Source: Prochlorococcus marinus CUG1435 (lineage in GTDB: Bacteria > Cyanobacteriota > Cyanobacteriia > PCC-6307 > Cyanobiaceae). From it: DNA of 64,000 nt. The position numbers were made by a program, and so were the translations under genes. Each line of letters opens with the position of its first letter. Within the stretch, counting starts at the first letter, position 1. This document shows, piece by piece, positions 10,661-22,297 of this stretch. The stretch is taken from positions 41,985 to 105,984 of the forward strand of contig JAEPLP010000002.1 of NCBI GenBank assembly GCA_017644375.1, given 5' to 3'. The notes beneath the pieces are model-generated. The model had not been told where the DNA came from and searched no databases. It was given only the letters and a program-made list of their open reading frames with translations.

Positions 10661-11557
10661 TTATAGCAAAAGGTCATTAAGAGTTGATGATAAACCAAAT
10701 TGTTTTTGCCAGCTAAAAATAGTATTTACAAGTAACATTGTTACTGTCATTGGTCCAACACCTCCTGGTACAGGTGTGTAAGCAAGTACTTTAGAAATGA
10801 CATCTTCTAATAATACATCGCCACATAATCTGGTTTGATTTTTATCGGAACTTTTTAATCTATGTATTCCTACATCAATAATTACTGCTCCTTCTTTCAC
10901 AAAACTCGAGTTTACAAGATTGGGTTTTCCAGCAGCAGCAATTAGTATATCGGCTTCTCTACAGACTTTATTCAAATTTAATGTTTTTGAATGAGTCATT
11001 GTCACTGTGCCATTTAGATTCAACAACATAAGCGAAAGAGGTTTCCCAACAAGCAAACTTCTTCCAATAACAACAATTTTCTTACCTTCAATTGAAATAT
11101 TTTGGGATCTTAATAAATGAATAATTCCTGCGGGTGTACATGATCTCATCGCAGGCTCATTTTTCACTAATTTGCCGATGTTTATCTCATTTAATCCATC
11201 TACATCTTTGCTTGGATTAATAATACTGATCAGTTTTTGCTCATCAAACTTCTTTGGGATGGGAAGTTGCAGTAACATTCCATCAATTTCATTATCAGAA
11301 TTAAGTTTGATAATTAATTGCTCAATTTCTTTTTGCTCCACACTATCTTTTAGATGAAAGATAAAGCTCTTTATTCCTATCCTTGAACATGCTTTCTCCT
11401 TATTATTAACGTAAACGCCACTTGCAGGGTCTTCTCCTATTCTTATTACAGCTAAACAGGGAGGCCTTTTTGCAATTTTTTTATTACTAGAGATATAATT
11501 ATTTAATCTTTCTTCAATTTCAAGAGATAATTTTTTACCATCTAATTTTAATGACAT
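10661..11557 (-). CDS. folD: Bifunctional methylene-THF dehydrogenase / methenyl-THF cyclohydrolase
   Basis: Interconverts one-carbon units on tetrahydrofolate with NADP. 298 residues, the usual length. Signatures are the catalytic-region Tyr and Lys ([10 protein letters not shown]), [11 protein letters not shown] and [14 protein letters not shown]. The C-terminal dehydrogenase motif [15 protein letters not shown] is also clear. It is the first gene of a leftward block with crtE and the DUF212 protein, and is divergent to the HD-domain gene with a 74-bp gap. Confidence 0.96.
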   Translation of the reverse strand: MSLKLDGKKLSLEIEERLNNYISSNKKIAKRPPCLAVIRIGEDPASGVYVNNKEKACSRIGIKSFIFHLKDSVEQKEIEQLIIKLNSDNEIDGMLLQLPIPKKFDEQKLISIINPSKDVDGLNEINIGKLVKNEPAMRSCTPAGIIHLLRSQNISIEGKKIVVIGRSLLVGKPLSLMLLNLNGTVTMTHSKTLNLNKVCREADILIAAAGKPNLVNSSFVKEGAVIIDVGIHRLKSSDKNQTRLCGDVLLEDVISKVLAYTPVPGGVGPMTVTMLLVNTIFSWQKQFGLSSTLNDLLL

Positions 11558-11631
11558 TTAGAAAAACATCTCCTTTTTACATCTAGCATGCCTATAATTT
11601 TAAATTATTCAAATAGATTTATTTATATTCT

Positions 11632-13104
11632 GTGCAAAACATCACAACTACTTTAAAAAAATTGTTTTATCTTTGGTCTAGAAGTCAAGTTCCATTAAAA
11701 CGACCAATAAAGATTTCAAGAATAGATAATCTCATAATTTTTTTATTATGCATTCTAATTTCAATAATTTCTTCTTATAAACTACTTCTTATATCGCCTT
11801 TAAATATCACAGATATTTTTTCTTGGCTTTTGAACTTTACTGAAATACTTGTTAGTTCTGGAATTCTGATATTAGTTTCAAAAAAAGAGAATCCCACAAT
11901 TTCTTCGAGACAAATAATCTTGATCATCACTCTTCTTTTAGCAGTACAAGTTACGAAATTAGCCTTAACTTCAACTATAAGTCCATTATCTATGATAATC
12001 CCGCCAGCACTAATAATATCTCAAGGCATGGGAAGCATAACTGCTTTGGCTTGGGTATCAATAGCAAGCCTTAGTTGGCCAGAACCGGCAGTTGCTACAA
12101 ATAACAATTTATTTTTTATTTTATTAGTTTGCGCTTCAGTAGTATCTCTACTTGGAGGAAGAATAAGAAGTAGGGCTCAGTTATTACAGCTATCAATTTT
12201 TGTCCCCATAGGATCATTTTTGAGTCAATGGATATTGATAGGTAAAGATAAAATATCTCTTATTAATAATCAAGATTTTGTTTTAGCTATCGGGGATATA
12301 TTTTCTGATTCCTTGCTATTGGCAGTAGTAATGCTTTTTACTATTTTAGTTATTCCTATTTTTGAATCAATATTTGGATTATTAACTAAAGCAAGATTAC
12401 TAGAATTGGCTGATAAGGAGAAACCTCTAATTAGAAGATTGTCTCTTGAAGCTCCTGGCACTTTTGAACATACTTTACTTATATGTGGTTTAGCAGAGGA
12501 AGCAACAAGAATGATTGGTGGTGATATTGATCTTATTAAAACTGGAGCTTTATATCATGATGTTGGTAAATTACATGCACCTAATTGGTTCATCGAAAAT
12601 CAGGATGGTTCTGTAAATCCCCATGACGAAATAGATGATCCTATTAAAAGTGCAGAGGTATTACAGGCACATGTTGATGAAGGATTAAAGTATGCAAGAA
12701 AAAATAGACTGCCTAAACCAATAGCAAATTTTATCCCAGAACATCAAGGAACTCTAAAAATGGGCTATTTTTTTCATAAGGCTAAAGAAAAAAATATCAA
12801 GATTAATGAAAATGATTTTAGATACAATGGCCCAGTTCCTCAGTCAAAAGAAACAGCTATTTTAATGCTCGCTGATGGATGTGAAGCAGCGCTAAGAGCT
12901 ATGAATATTAATGCATCTGATAAAGAAGCTTTGGACACTATATCTAAAATTATTCACTCACGTCAAAAAGATGGCCAATTAGATAATAGTAATTTATCGA
13001 AGGGAGAAATTTTTTTAGTAAAAAGGGCATTCCTTAATGTATGGAAAAGAATTAGACATAGAAGAATTCAGTATCCAACAACCAAAAATAATACTTTTTC
13101 TTGA
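11632..13104 (+). CDS. Seven-transmembrane HD-domain phosphohydrolase (PgpH-like)
   Basis: 490 residues. The N-terminal ~240 residues contain about six to seven hydrophobic helices. The cytoplasmic C-terminal HD domain has TFEHTLLICGLAEEA, the metal-binding ALYHDVGKL and the later PEHQGTLKMGYF. This matches the 7TM-HD family; characterised members such as PgpH hydrolyse cyclic di-AMP. It lacks the large extracellular 7TMR-HDED domain of firmicute PgpH, as cyanobacterial versions often do. The start is the GTG at 11632; no ATG lies near it. Role in c-di-AMP turnover is family inference. Confidence 0.86.
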   Translation: MQNITTTLKKLFYLWSRSQVPLKRPIKISRIDNLIIFLLCILISIISSYKLLLISPLNITDIFSWLLNFTEILVSSGILILVSKKENPTISSRQIILIITLLLAVQVTKLALTSTISPLSMIIPPALIISQGMGSITALAWVSIASLSWPEPAVATNNNLFFILLVCASVVSLLGGRIRSRAQLLQLSIFVPIGSFLSQWILIGKDKISLINNQDFVLAIGDIFSDSLLLAVVMLFTILVIPIFESIFGLLTKARLLELADKEKPLIRRLSLEAPGTFEHTLLICGLAEEATRMIGGDIDLIKTGALYHDVGKLHAPNWFIENQDGSVNPHDEIDDPIKSAEVLQAHVDEGLKYARKNRLPKPIANFIPEHQGTLKMGYFFHKAKEKNIKINENDFRYNGPVPQSKETAILMLADGCEAALRAMNINASDKEALDTISKIIHSRQKDGQLDNSNLSKGEIFLVKRAFLNVWKRIRHRRIQYPTTKNNTFS

Positions 13105-13112
13105 TTTTCTAT

Positions 13113-13505
13113 TTATAGCCTAATACTTCTTCGATGTTTTGGGTTACACCAATATATGAGAGCTAAAGTACTTAATAAGGTCATTAAGAGAGTAAACCCT
13201 CCTATTCCAAAAATATCTTTTTGAGTTATGAGTCTCACCACTGAATAAGGACCCATGCCAGATATTACCATTGATAGAGATACTAGAGTTAAAGTTACTC
13301 CCCATTTTCTCTCTGCTAAAAGAGCTGCTGAAGAAACTATTCCAACGATCGCAGCAGGCCAACCAAGGCTTATGGCAAGAGTTATATTCGCAACTTTTAA
13401 TGGAGGTCCATAACTAATTATTAATGCGATTATTGGAAGTGCAACTATATTACTTATTAAACCAACCCACGAAAGTGACCAATATCCTAGTAACCTTTCT
13501 CTCAT
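13113..13505 (-). CDS. Four-helix membrane protein, unknown function
   Basis: 130 residues and almost entirely hydrophobic, with about four predicted membrane helices (residues ~12-32, 42-62, 70-88 and 98-118). It ends in a basic tail, NPKHRRSIRL. No domain is recognised. It converges on the HD-domain gene with an 8-bp gap and lies 81 bp downstream of leuA, on the same strand. No signal peptide beyond the first helix. Confidence 0.75.
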   Translation of the reverse strand: MRERLLGYWSLSWVGLISNIVALPIIALIISYGPPLKVANITLAISLGWPAAIVGIVSSAALLAERKWGVTLTLVSLSMVISGMGPYSVVRLITQKDIFGIGGFTLLMTLLSTLALIYWCNPKHRRSIRL

Positions 13506-13586
13506 TATTTGCCGGTTAAACTTTTAAGATAATCTACAGTATTAAGAGACTATTTTTAATGCTACTTAATAATCCTAAGAAATAAT

Positions 13587-15227
13587 TTAATTTGCAGGAT
13601 TAGATATAAATGTTTTTTCAGAATTTTCTAAATTATCAAATTGCGGGTGAATTGAATTTTTTTTCTCAGAAAATACAAGTCTATTTAAAGCATTAACATA
13701 AGCATTCCCAGCCGCAACTACAACATCGGTGTCTGCAGAATGACCTGAATATATCTTGTTATCCCTCCTGATTCTTATTGTTACTTCGCCCAAAGCATCA
13801 ATACCTTCGGTTACCGACTTTACAGAAAATTCAATTAATTCATTAGGCACTTTAGCTAATTTATTTAAAGCCTCGCATACAGCATCAACAGGTCCTGTCC
13901 CTATTGATACAGCAGTATCTTCAGTATTATCTTCCGTGTTTAGAAGTGTAATTGTAGCTGTAGGTTTAGATGCGTTTCCGCAACTTACTTGTATAAGAGT
14001 TATTTGGAATTTAGCTTCTGGAAGCTGTACTTGTTCACTAACGATAGCTTCTAAATCTCTATCAGTAATTTCTCTTTTCCTATCAGCTAAATCCTTAAAA
14101 CGAGCAAAAGCATCATTTAAGTCTTCTCTGCTCAAGTCATATCCCATCTCTTCTAATCTCGCTCTTACAGCACTTCTTCCACTAAGTTTTCCCAAAGATA
14201 TTCTGTTGTCATTCAAACCAACAGTTTTTGCATCAATAATTTCGTAAGTTAGTCTATTTTTTAAGACTCCGTCTTGATGAATGCCAGATTCATGGGCAAA
14301 AGCGTTAGCTCCCACAATTGCTTTATTGGGTTGAACAGTCATTCCAGTAAGGTTGGAAACCAGCCGTGAAGTTTTTGTTATCTCTTCTGTTCTTATGGCT
14401 GTAAGAGGAGTCGGTGAATTTGGATCTCTTTTGAAAAAACTGTTAAAAAAACTTTTCCTTACATGTAGAGCCATAACTAATTCTTCTAGAGAGGCATTTC
14501 CGGCTCTTTCCCCGATCCCATTTATCGTACATTCTAATTGTCTTGCTCCATTTTTTACTGCCTCTAAAAAATTTGCAACTGCTAAACCTAAATCATTATG
14601 ACCATGAACAGATATTACTGCCTCATCAATATTTGGTACATTTTTATTTATATCGGAGATTAATTTACCAAATTCACTAGGGGTTGTAAATCCAACAGTA
14701 TCAGGGATATTTATTGTTGACGCGCCTGCAGAAATTGCTAATTGAATCACTTCGTATAAAAAATCTGGATCACTCCTTGAGGCATCTTCACATGAAAACT
14801 CAATATCATCTACCAATGTTTTTGCATAATTAACCATCTCTGGAACTATGTGAAGAACATCTTTTCTGGATTTTTTTAGTTTATGTTTAAGGTGAATATC
14901 GCTTGTGGCAATAAAAGTATGAATTCTTTTCTTGGGAGCTGGACTTACTGCTTCGTAACATGCTTTTATATCACCTTTGGATGCTCTAGCTAAACCGCAT
15001 ATTATGGGACCATTTTCCTTCCCTACAGCATTGGCAATTTTATTAACAGCTTTAAAATCTCCGGGACTTGCGAAAGGGAATCCAGCTTCAATAACATCTA
15101 CTCCTAATCTTGCTAATTGATGCGCGATAGCAAGCTTTTCTTCAAGATTTAAACTCGCACCAGGAGATTGCTCTCCATCTCGAAGAGTTGTATCAAAGAT
15201 CAAAATTCTTCCTGGATCTTTAGACAT
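13587..15227 (-). CDS. leuA: 2-isopropylmalate synthase
   Basis: Condenses acetyl-CoA with 2-oxoisovalerate in the first committed step of leucine synthesis. 546 residues. The TIM-barrel motifs are [13 protein letters not shown], the metal-binding HGHNDLG and NGIGERAGN, and the HESGIHQDG segment. The C-terminal LeuA dimer/regulatory domain (about residues 410-520) with [20 protein letters not shown] would bind the feedback inhibitor leucine. The gap to the divergent GH57 gene is 224 bp of AT-rich DNA where I see no gene. Confidence 0.96.
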   Translation of the reverse strand: MSKDPGRILIFDTTLRDGEQSPGASLNLEEKLAIAHQLARLGVDVIEAGFPFASPGDFKAVNKIANAVGKENGPIICGLARASKGDIKACYEAVSPAPKKRIHTFIATSDIHLKHKLKKSRKDVLHIVPEMVNYAKTLVDDIEFSCEDASRSDPDFLYEVIQLAISAGASTINIPDTVGFTTPSEFGKLISDINKNVPNIDEAVISVHGHNDLGLAVANFLEAVKNGARQLECTINGIGERAGNASLEELVMALHVRKSFFNSFFKRDPNSPTPLTAIRTEEITKTSRLVSNLTGMTVQPNKAIVGANAFAHESGIHQDGVLKNRLTYEIIDAKTVGLNDNRISLGKLSGRSAVRARLEEMGYDLSREDLNDAFARFKDLADRKREITDRDLEAIVSEQVQLPEAKFQITLIQVSCGNASKPTATITLLNTEDNTEDTAVSIGTGPVDAVCEALNKLAKVPNELIEFSVKSVTEGIDALGEVTIRIRRDNKIYSGHSADTDVVVAAGNAYVNALNRLVFSEKKNSIHPQFDNLENSEKTFISNPAN

Positions 15228-15451
15228 TAAAAGAAACTATTTAGTTTTATATTAAGCCAATTCAAAAAAATTGACTAGATTTTATTTTATAAAATTGAGC
15301 TATGAGTTTATTGCTTAATAATATTGGTTAAAATTTTTGAAAAAAAATAAAATATTTCATTTATTAAAGTATTGTTTTAAGATAAAAAACTTCCTTTCTT
15401 AAAAGATTAATTTTGATTTTTGCAAAATTTCAGACATAAATTATAAAAAAT

Positions 15452-17035
15452 ATGAATGGCCAATCCCCAAAAAATAATGTTTTAGGCCAGTTAGCGATAG
15501 TTTTACATGCTCATCTTCCTTATGTCCGAAAAAATGAAAAAAACTCATTAGAAGAAGATTGGTTATTTCAGGCAATTTTAGAATGTTATATACCACTTCT
15601 TCAAGTAATAGAATCTTCTAAAAAAGAAAATCCTTTAAATACAAAACTTACTATTAGTTTGTCTCCAACATTATTATCACTTCTAGATAATAAACAAATC
15701 AAAGAAACTTTTCCAAGATGGATTAAAACAAGGAAAGATTTTTTAAGTGAGTTACCAAAAAAAGAAAAAAGTGCCTCTGCATTTTTAATGAAAAATTTTA
15801 ATGAGAAAGAACTTTATTGGCAAGAATGTTCTGGAAATTTAATTGAGAAGTTTAGAGTTTTTAATAAATCTGGAAATTTGGATATTCTTACTTGTGCTGC
15901 TACACACGGATATTTACCAATTCTTAGAGAAAATCCTGAAACAGTCAAAGGACAAATTAATACAGCCATAAGGAGCCATGAAAAAATTTTTGGAACTAAG
16001 CCTTTAGGTATTTGGTTACCCGAATGTGCTTATTATGAAAATTTAGATGAAATACTTTTTAAGTCTGGAATTAGATATGCAATTTTAGACGGCCATGGCA
16101 TCCTAAATGCAACGCCAAGACCTAGGTATGGCGTATACGCCCCAATCTGCTCAAAAAGAGGAGTTGCATTCTTCGGGAGAGATAGTGAGTCAACTTTGCC
16201 AGTTTGGTCTGCGAAGGATGGATTCCCAGGAGATAGAGTTTATAGAGAATTTCATAAGGATTTGGGGTGGGAATTGCCTGCCTCAAAGCTACAAAAGAAA
16301 GGTATTTCAACAATAAGACCTTTGGGATTAAAATTTCATAAGATTACTGGTGAAAACGTACCTTTAGGAGAAAAGGCGTTTTACCTAGAAAATGAGGCCA
16401 TAATAAAGGCTGAGGAACATGCCGATTGCTATCTTATTGAGAGGTCCAAACAACTAGAAAAATTAACTTTATCCTCAACCTTTAAGCCTCTATTAGTCGC
16501 TCCATTTGATGCAGAATTATTTGGTCATTGGTGGTACGAGGGACCTTTTTTTATTGAAAATATTTTAAAAAAATCTGATAGATATTCAATTAAGCTTACA
16601 AATTTAAAAGAATTTTTAATTCAAAAACCAAATATTCAAATTTGCGATCCATCCCCATCAAGTTGGGGACAAGGTGGTTATCACAATTACTGGATTAACG
16701 ACGCAAATGCATGGATCGTCCCAGAAATAACGAAAGCAGGCTCAACTTTTGTTGATTTATGCTCGAATAATTTTAATAATGAATTATCTACTAGGCTTTT
16801 AAATCAAGCAGCTAGAGAATTACTACTTTCTGAGTCCTCTGATTGGAGTTTTATCCTAAGAGCTGGTACTACCACTGAACTTGCAAAAGAGAGGATAGAA
16901 AGACACTTATCCAGATTCTGGAAATTAATTGCAATGATTAAAAATTATTCTGAAATTAATTTGAAATTTCTTGAGGATATAGAGGAAGAAGATAAAATTT
17001 TCCTAGATATTAATGTTGATGATTGGCGAAAATAA
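15452..17035 (+). CDS. Glycoside hydrolase family 57 protein, probable 1,4-alpha-glucan branching enzyme
   Basis: 527 residues, cytoplasmic. The N-terminal GH57 motif LAIVLHAHLPYVR, the nucleophile region GIWLPECAYYENL and the acid region PFDAELFGHWWYEG are all present. A C-terminal DUF1957-type helical domain (NDANAWIVPEI...) marks the branching-enzyme subgroup of GH57. It would introduce alpha-1,6 branches into glycogen or transfer glucan chains. A 4-alpha-glucanotransferase or amylase activity cannot be excluded from sequence alone. It converges on the lycopene cyclase gene with a 4-bp gap. Confidence 0.88.
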   Translation: MNGQSPKNNVLGQLAIVLHAHLPYVRKNEKNSLEEDWLFQAILECYIPLLQVIESSKKENPLNTKLTISLSPTLLSLLDNKQIKETFPRWIKTRKDFLSELPKKEKSASAFLMKNFNEKELYWQECSGNLIEKFRVFNKSGNLDILTCAATHGYLPILRENPETVKGQINTAIRSHEKIFGTKPLGIWLPECAYYENLDEILFKSGIRYAILDGHGILNATPRPRYGVYAPICSKRGVAFFGRDSESTLPVWSAKDGFPGDRVYREFHKDLGWELPASKLQKKGISTIRPLGLKFHKITGENVPLGEKAFYLENEAIIKAEEHADCYLIERSKQLEKLTLSSTFKPLLVAPFDAELFGHWWYEGPFFIENILKKSDRYSIKLTNLKEFLIQKPNIQICDPSPSSWGQGGYHNYWINDANAWIVPEITKAGSTFVDLCSNNFNNELSTRLLNQAARELLLSESSDWSFILRAGTTTELAKERIERHLSRFWKLIAMIKNYSEINLKFLEDIEEEDKIFLDINVDDWRK

Positions 17036-17039
17036 AATA

Positions 17040-18251
17040 CTAATTTAATTTAAGCATTCCAAGTTTTACTTTTAGAGGCGAATTTATAAACATCTTACTC
17101 ATTACGTAAATTAGCTTTGGGAGAGGAAGCGTATTAGTTAGAAAGCCTACCCACTCTTTGGTAGACAATTTAAAGAAATTAGAGAAAAAGCTTCTTAGTC
17201 TACTTTCATCAAAACTCATTAATCTTCGGAGGCCATATTGGTAAAGCTTGTGCCTTTGTGTTAATTCATAAGGCCAAAGAACGCTCCAACCTTTTGTTGC
17301 AAGTTCTAGAGAGCTTAGATGAGGTTCTTTTAGGAAGAATGCTAATTTTTCTGCAAGGAGTGGAGCTCTTCTTAACAAAGATCCAATCATGTATCCTGAT
17401 GCAGGATGAACCATACTTGCTGAGCCTCCAAAACCTAGTACAAATTGCTTTTTAAACGGTAGAGGTAAATTCATTGGGAAAAGGCAATTCTCTTCGTGAA
17501 AAATTTCAATTACCTTAATACCCTTACTATTAAGTCTATTTAGAAGTCTTTTTTTTAGATTTTCTTGCGATAATGCTGGATAACTAGCTAATGAAGTTTC
17601 TTCAACAAAAAAAGTTTCATCTCCTAAATCCATTGCATAAAGAAAAGATGGAGAGGATAATTTTTCTTCCTTTTTTAAATGATTCGGACGAAAATCCATT
17701 AAAACAAACTGTTCCTCATTAACAGGCGGTGAAGAGAATTTCCCAACAATTCCATAGGCAGCTTGCTGTGCTATTTCGTTTTGAACTGGTCTTTTTACAA
17801 AATTACTCTTATGCCCACTTGCATCAATAACTAACCTAGCCATTATTTTTAAACCTGAAGAACAAATTACTTCAGATAGATTGTTCTTCTCTGTAATATC
17901 TTTTGCCGTTTCATTTAACCATTCAATCCCTTTGCATTTTTTTAAAAGTTCACTTTGAAAGGCTTCTTGATTTATTAAACCATAATCGTAATTGTGTTTT
18001 GTTGGAACATTACCCTTTTTATTTTCCCCGTTTCCAAAAAAACTAACAGTTTTACACCAACGGTGAGATAAAAGAGAATCTAAACCTAATTCCTCTAGTT
18101 CAGAAGCCCAAATACCGTAAGTATTTTCCCATTTTTCACTTGGAGATTTAGTTGATATTCCCTTTATATTTAAATCCTGCTTGGCTAATTCAGAAGCTAA
18201 ACATAATGCTGCAGGACCGGAACCTAAAATTAGAATATCAAGTATTTCCAT
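17040..18251 (-). CDS. crtL: Lycopene cyclase (CrtL type)
   Basis: FAD/NAD-binding cyclase that closes beta (or epsilon) rings on lycopene at the membrane. 403 residues. The N-terminal dinucleotide-binding motif is ILGSGPAALCLA. YGIWASELEELG is typical of plant/cyanobacterial cyclases, and VIDASGHKSNF and FGGSASMVHPASGYMIG follow. Prochlorococcus makes both alpha- and beta-carotene with two such enzymes. From the gyrA neighbourhood I favour the beta-cyclase crtL-b, but ring specificity is not readable here. It lies 24 bp downstream of gyrA. Confidence 0.92.
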   Translation of the reverse strand: MEILDILILGSGPAALCLASELAKQDLNIKGISTKSPSEKWENTYGIWASELEELGLDSLLSHRWCKTVSFFGNGENKKGNVPTKHNYDYGLINQEAFQSELLKKCKGIEWLNETAKDITEKNNLSEVICSSGLKIMARLVIDASGHKSNFVKRPVQNEIAQQAAYGIVGKFSSPPVNEEQFVLMDFRPNHLKKEEKLSSPSFLYAMDLGDETFFVEETSLASYPALSQENLKKRLLNRLNSKGIKVIEIFHEENCLFPMNLPLPFKKQFVLGFGGSASMVHPASGYMIGSLLRRAPLLAEKLAFFLKEPHLSSLELATKGWSVLWPYELTQRHKLYQYGLRRLMSFDESRLRSFFSNFFKLSTKEWVGFLTNTLPLPKLIYVMSKMFINSPLKVKLGMLKLN

Positions 18252-18275
18252 ATTATTTAAATAACCATCTGTTTT

Positions 18276-20873
18276 TTAATTTTTCTTCTCTGGAGTTATT
18301 TGGTCCAGTACCTCTATTTGTTCACGAGGAACTAATACCACTTCTGATAAATGATCACCTTCATCCAATCTTTGTAATTTTACTCCAGTAGCTGCTCTAG
18401 ATTGCTGGGAAATTTTATCTGCATTTGTTCTAACTATTACACCTTTTTCTGTCACTAATAGTAATTCTTCTCCTTCTCCGAGTACCTTTAGGCAAACCAG
18501 TACATCATTTTTTATTCTGAATTTTATTGCTCTTAAGCCCATCCCTGCTCTCTTTTGTAATCTAAATTGTGTTACGGGTACCCTCTTACCTAGTCCAAAT
18601 GCACTTGCTATTAATACCCAAGGACCATCTGTGGAGCTGACTTCAAGATTTTCATCAGTTTCTTTAGTTTGATCCTCAATCTTAGTCAATTGATCAACCA
18701 AATCAGAAGTTAAGACATCCATGGACACTAGTTTGTCTCCTTCTCTTAAGTTCATTGATTTAACGCCCCTTGCTGTCCTGCCAAGCGGCCTTAATTCGTT
18801 TAGATCTAATCTGAAATGTATTGCCATCCCTGTTCGCGATCCAATTAACACACTATCACCCTCTTTTGATAACCTAACCCATGTAAGGGCATCACCATTC
18901 TCAAGATTAATTGCTATTAGTCCATTTGAGCGGATTTTCGAGAAAGCAGAAAGTGCAGTTCTTTTTATAAATCCAGCCTTGGTTAGCATTAATAAATAGC
19001 AATCGTTATCAAAAGAATCCACAGCAACTAATGAAGTTATTTTTTCCTCTCTTGGGATAGGAAGAAGTTGTACTGATGGAGTGCCTTTCGCTGTTCTGCT
19101 ACTCATGGGAACTCTATATGCGGGAAGAGCATAAGCTACTCCTCTATCACTGAAAAGCAGTAGAGTGTCATGATCGTTACAGCTTATAAATAATTTCACG
19201 TCATCATCTTCTTGGGACTTTGTGCCAGCTTTACCCCTTGATCCACGACTAGTTGATTCAAATTCATTAACAGGCATCCTTTTTAAATAACCTGCTTCAG
19301 TCAATAGAACTACTGATCTATCATTAGCTATGAGATCAATATCATCTAATCCGCCACCTAAATCTAATATTTCTGTTTTTCTAGGGGAAGAAAATCTTTC
19401 ATCTATTTTATTAAGTTCTTCAAGAATAATTTCAAAGATTCTTTCTTTACTATTTAAAATTTGCTGATATTGGTTGATTTTTTGGGTTAATTCTTCATGT
19501 TCTGCTTTGATTTTATCAGCTTCAAGAGCTGTTAATCTTCTTAGCTGCATTTGTAAAATTGCGTCTGCCTGTATGGAAGATAATTCGTGATCGGTTTGTA
19601 ATTTTTCTCTAGCTGAAATTGAATCTTTCGCAGATCTAATTAGATCGATAATTTCGTCCATAGCATCTAAGGCTAATAAAAGACCCTTTACAATATGATC
19701 TCTTTCTTCTGCCTTTTTTAATAAAAATCCTGTTCGCCGTCTTATTGTCTCTACTCTGAAATCTAAAAATACATCTAACATTTTTCTGAGTGAGAGAGTT
19801 GTGGGCTCTCCTTTAACTAAGGCTAGAATGTTCGCACTGAAGTTATTTTGTAGCGGAGTTAACTTAAATAAATTATTTAAAACTACTTGTGGATAGGCAT
19901 CTCTTTTTAACTCGATAACAATCCGCATTCCATCTCTATCACTTTCATCTCTAATATCAGAGATACCTTCTAATTTTTTTTCATTAACCATATCCGCAAT
20001 TCTCTCTATCAAGCCCGCTTTGTTAGTTTGAAATGGGAGTTCCGTAATTATTACTGCATCTTTTTCTGCTCTACCAGTTGATTTGATTTGTTCAATATTT
20101 GCCACCCCTCTCATAGTTATTGAACCTTTTCCTGTTTTAAAAGTTTCTCTAATACCATCTCTTCCTAAGATTTGACCACCAGTGGGAAAATCAGGACCTT
20201 TAATAATTTCAAAAAGTTCTCTATCTTCAATTGATGGGTCTTTAATAATGGATTTAAGACCATTGATTAATTCTCCTAAGTTATGTGGAGGGATATTAGT
20301 TGCCATTCCTACAGCTATTCCAGATGATCCATTTAGAAGTAGTTGAGGGATTCTTGCAGGTAAAACTGTTGGCTCTTGTTGAGAACCGTCAAAGTTATCA
20401 GCGAAATCTACAGTTTCAGATTCAATATCCTCCAATAAACTTTCATCTGTAAGAGACTGTAGACGAGATTCTGTATATCTCATTGCTGCAGGGGGGTCGT
20501 TATCTACAGATCCAAAGTTTCCATGACCATCTATAAGTGGCATTCTCATAGAAAAATCTTGAGCCATCCTTACCAAAGCATCGTAGACAGCAGTGTCACC
20601 ATGAGGGTGGTATTTACCAAGTACTTCTCCAACAACCCTTGCACATTTTCTGTAAGGTCTACTACTAGTTAAACCGAGTTCATACATCGCATAAAGAATT
20701 CTTCTATGAACAGGCTTTAAACCATCCCTTGCATCTGGAAGCGCACGGCCAACTATTACGCTCATTGCATATTCGAGATAAGAACGAGACATCTCGTTTC
20801 TTAAGTCGGTCTGAATAATTCGATCGTTATCTTCGCTTAATCCAGAATTGCCAGAATCTACAATATCAGACAT
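18276..20873 (-). CDS. gyrA: DNA gyrase subunit A
   Basis: ATP-dependent negative supercoiling together with GyrB. 865 residues, full length. The N-terminal breakage-reunion domain contains [20 protein letters not shown] and the active-site Tyr in [10 protein letters not shown]. Six beta-pinwheel repeats make up the C-terminus (for example the [11 protein letters not shown] and [12 protein letters not shown] segments, with an ARGVK/RTAKG pattern repeated). The GyrA-box-like segment [13 protein letters not shown] near residue 540 separates gyrase from topoisomerase IV. It is divergent to the GuaB3 gene with a 167-bp gap. Confidence 0.96.
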   Translation of the reverse strand: MSDIVDSGNSGLSEDNDRIIQTDLRNEMSRSYLEYAMSVIVGRALPDARDGLKPVHRRILYAMYELGLTSSRPYRKCARVVGEVLGKYHPHGDTAVYDALVRMAQDFSMRMPLIDGHGNFGSVDNDPPAAMRYTESRLQSLTDESLLEDIESETVDFADNFDGSQQEPTVLPARIPQLLLNGSSGIAVGMATNIPPHNLGELINGLKSIIKDPSIEDRELFEIIKGPDFPTGGQILGRDGIRETFKTGKGSITMRGVANIEQIKSTGRAEKDAVIITELPFQTNKAGLIERIADMVNEKKLEGISDIRDESDRDGMRIVIELKRDAYPQVVLNNLFKLTPLQNNFSANILALVKGEPTTLSLRKMLDVFLDFRVETIRRRTGFLLKKAEERDHIVKGLLLALDAMDEIIDLIRSAKDSISAREKLQTDHELSSIQADAILQMQLRRLTALEADKIKAEHEELTQKINQYQQILNSKERIFEIILEELNKIDERFSSPRKTEILDLGGGLDDIDLIANDRSVVLLTEAGYLKRMPVNEFESTSRGSRGKAGTKSQEDDDVKLFISCNDHDTLLLFSDRGVAYALPAYRVPMSSRTAKGTPSVQLLPIPREEKITSLVAVDSFDNDCYLLMLTKAGFIKRTALSAFSKIRSNGLIAINLENGDALTWVRLSKEGDSVLIGSRTGMAIHFRLDLNELRPLGRTARGVKSMNLREGDKLVSMDVLTSDLVDQLTKIEDQTKETDENLEVSSTDGPWVLIASAFGLGKRVPVTQFRLQKRAGMGLRAIKFRIKNDVLVCLKVLGEGEELLLVTEKGVIVRTNADKISQQSRAATGVKLQRLDEGDHLSEVVLVPREQIEVLDQITPEKKN

Positions 20874-21040
20874 ACAAAAAACCTTTCTTTAATAATAATG
20901 GCTGATTGTCATAATGAATAAAAATAAAGTTATATTTAATTCCCAAATACTCACATTCACACACAAATTTAAAAAAAACCTTTTGTTTTTGAATAAACCT
21001 TGGCTTATTACCCCTTTAGTTGTTAATTTAATCTGAATAA

Positions 21041-22216
21041 ATGATAAATTCCGTGAATATTGAACTTGGATTAAACAAAAAGGTCAGAAGGGCTTATGGC
21101 ATTGACGAAATAGCGTTAGTCCCTGGCAAAAGGACACTTGATTACGATTTAACTGATCCTTCTTGGATGATAGGTGATTTAAAGAGAGAAGTTCCAATTA
21201 TAGCCAGCGCTATGGATAGTGTCGTTGATGTTAATACGGCTGTAGAGCTCACCAAATTAGGTGCCCTCGGGGTTATTAATATGGAGGGGATACAAACAAG
21301 ATATGAAAATCCTGAAGAAATATTAAATAAAATAGCATCAGTTGGGAAAAATGAGTTTGTTCCATTAATGCAAAAGATATACAGTGAACCTGTTAAGGAG
21401 AAATTAATATTAAAGAGAATAAATGAGGTCAAAGAAAGAGGAGGTATTGCTGCGTTAAGTGGTACTCCTCAAGCTGCAATAAAATTTCAAAAAACACTAA
21501 GTAATTCCAATATAGATTTATTTTTCCTCCAAGGGACCGTTGTTTCAACTGAGCATCTTGGCATGGAAGGTAAAGAAACTTTAAATATTAAAGATCTTTG
21601 TCAATCCATGAAAGTCCCAGTAGTAGCAGGCAATTGTGTAACTTACGAAGTTGCCAAACTTTTAATGAATGCTGGAGTCGCAGGATTAATGGTTGGTATA
21701 GGTCCTGGAGCAGCATGTACCTCTAGAGGAGTATTAGGAATTGGAATCCCTCAAGCAACTGCAATTGCTGATTGTAGTTTGGCAAGAGATGATTACTTTA
21801 AAGAAAGCGGACGTTATATTCCTATTATTGGCGATGGAGGAATTGTAACAGGTGGAGATATCTGTAAATGTTTAGCATGTGGTGCAGATGCTGTAATGAT
21901 TGGCTCGCCAATAGCTAAGTCCTCAAATGCTCCAGGTAAAGGATTTCATTGGGGTATGGCTACTCCAAGCCCCATATTGCCTAGGGGTACAAGAATTGAA
22001 GTTGGGTCTACAGGATCCTTAGAAAGAATAATAAAAGGGCCTGCTTTGCTTGATGATGGTACTCATAATTTATTAGGTGCTATTAGAACATCAATGAGTA
22101 CTCTTGGGGCTAAAAATATTAGAGAAATGCAAGAGGTTGAAATAGTTATTGCACCATCTCTTCTGACAGAGGGTAAGGTTTATCAAAAAGCTCAGCAACT
22201 TGGGATGGGTAAATAA
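21041..22216 (+). CDS. guaB: GuaB3-type IMP dehydrogenase family protein
   Basis: 391 residues. An IMPDH/GMP-reductase TIM barrel without the two CBS domains of ordinary GuaB. Present are YGIDEIALVPGKRTLDYDL, PIIASAMDSVVDV, the catalytic-loop Cys in GIGPGAACTSRGVLGIG, and GDGGIVTGGDICKCLACGADAVMIGS. The family (annotated GuaB3) occurs in actinobacteria and cyanobacteria and is expected to oxidise IMP to XMP. Yfr1 RNA follows 81 bp downstream and trxA behind it. Confidence 0.88.
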   Translation: MINSVNIELGLNKKVRRAYGIDEIALVPGKRTLDYDLTDPSWMIGDLKREVPIIASAMDSVVDVNTAVELTKLGALGVINMEGIQTRYENPEEILNKIASVGKNEFVPLMQKIYSEPVKEKLILKRINEVKERGGIAALSGTPQAAIKFQKTLSNSNIDLFFLQGTVVSTEHLGMEGKETLNIKDLCQSMKVPVVAGNCVTYEVAKLLMNAGVAGLMVGIGPGAACTSRGVLGIGIPQATAIADCSLARDDYFKESGRYIPIIGDGGIVTGGDICKCLACGADAVMIGSPIAKSSNAPGKGFHWGMATPSPILPRGTRIEVGSTGSLERIIKGPALLDDGTHNLLGAIRTSMSTLGAKNIREMQEVEIVIAPSLLTEGKVYQKAQQLGMGK

Positions 22217-22297
22217 CTTTTAGAGAAAATTATTAAACCCTAGTGAATTAAGCATTAAATTGAACAAATTTCGTATTAAGAGTTATTATTAAATAAT

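Noticed and set aside
13756..14247. 163-codon frame antisense to leuA
   Set aside because: Ser/Leu-rich shadow of leuA codons; leuA motifs are unambiguous on the other strand.
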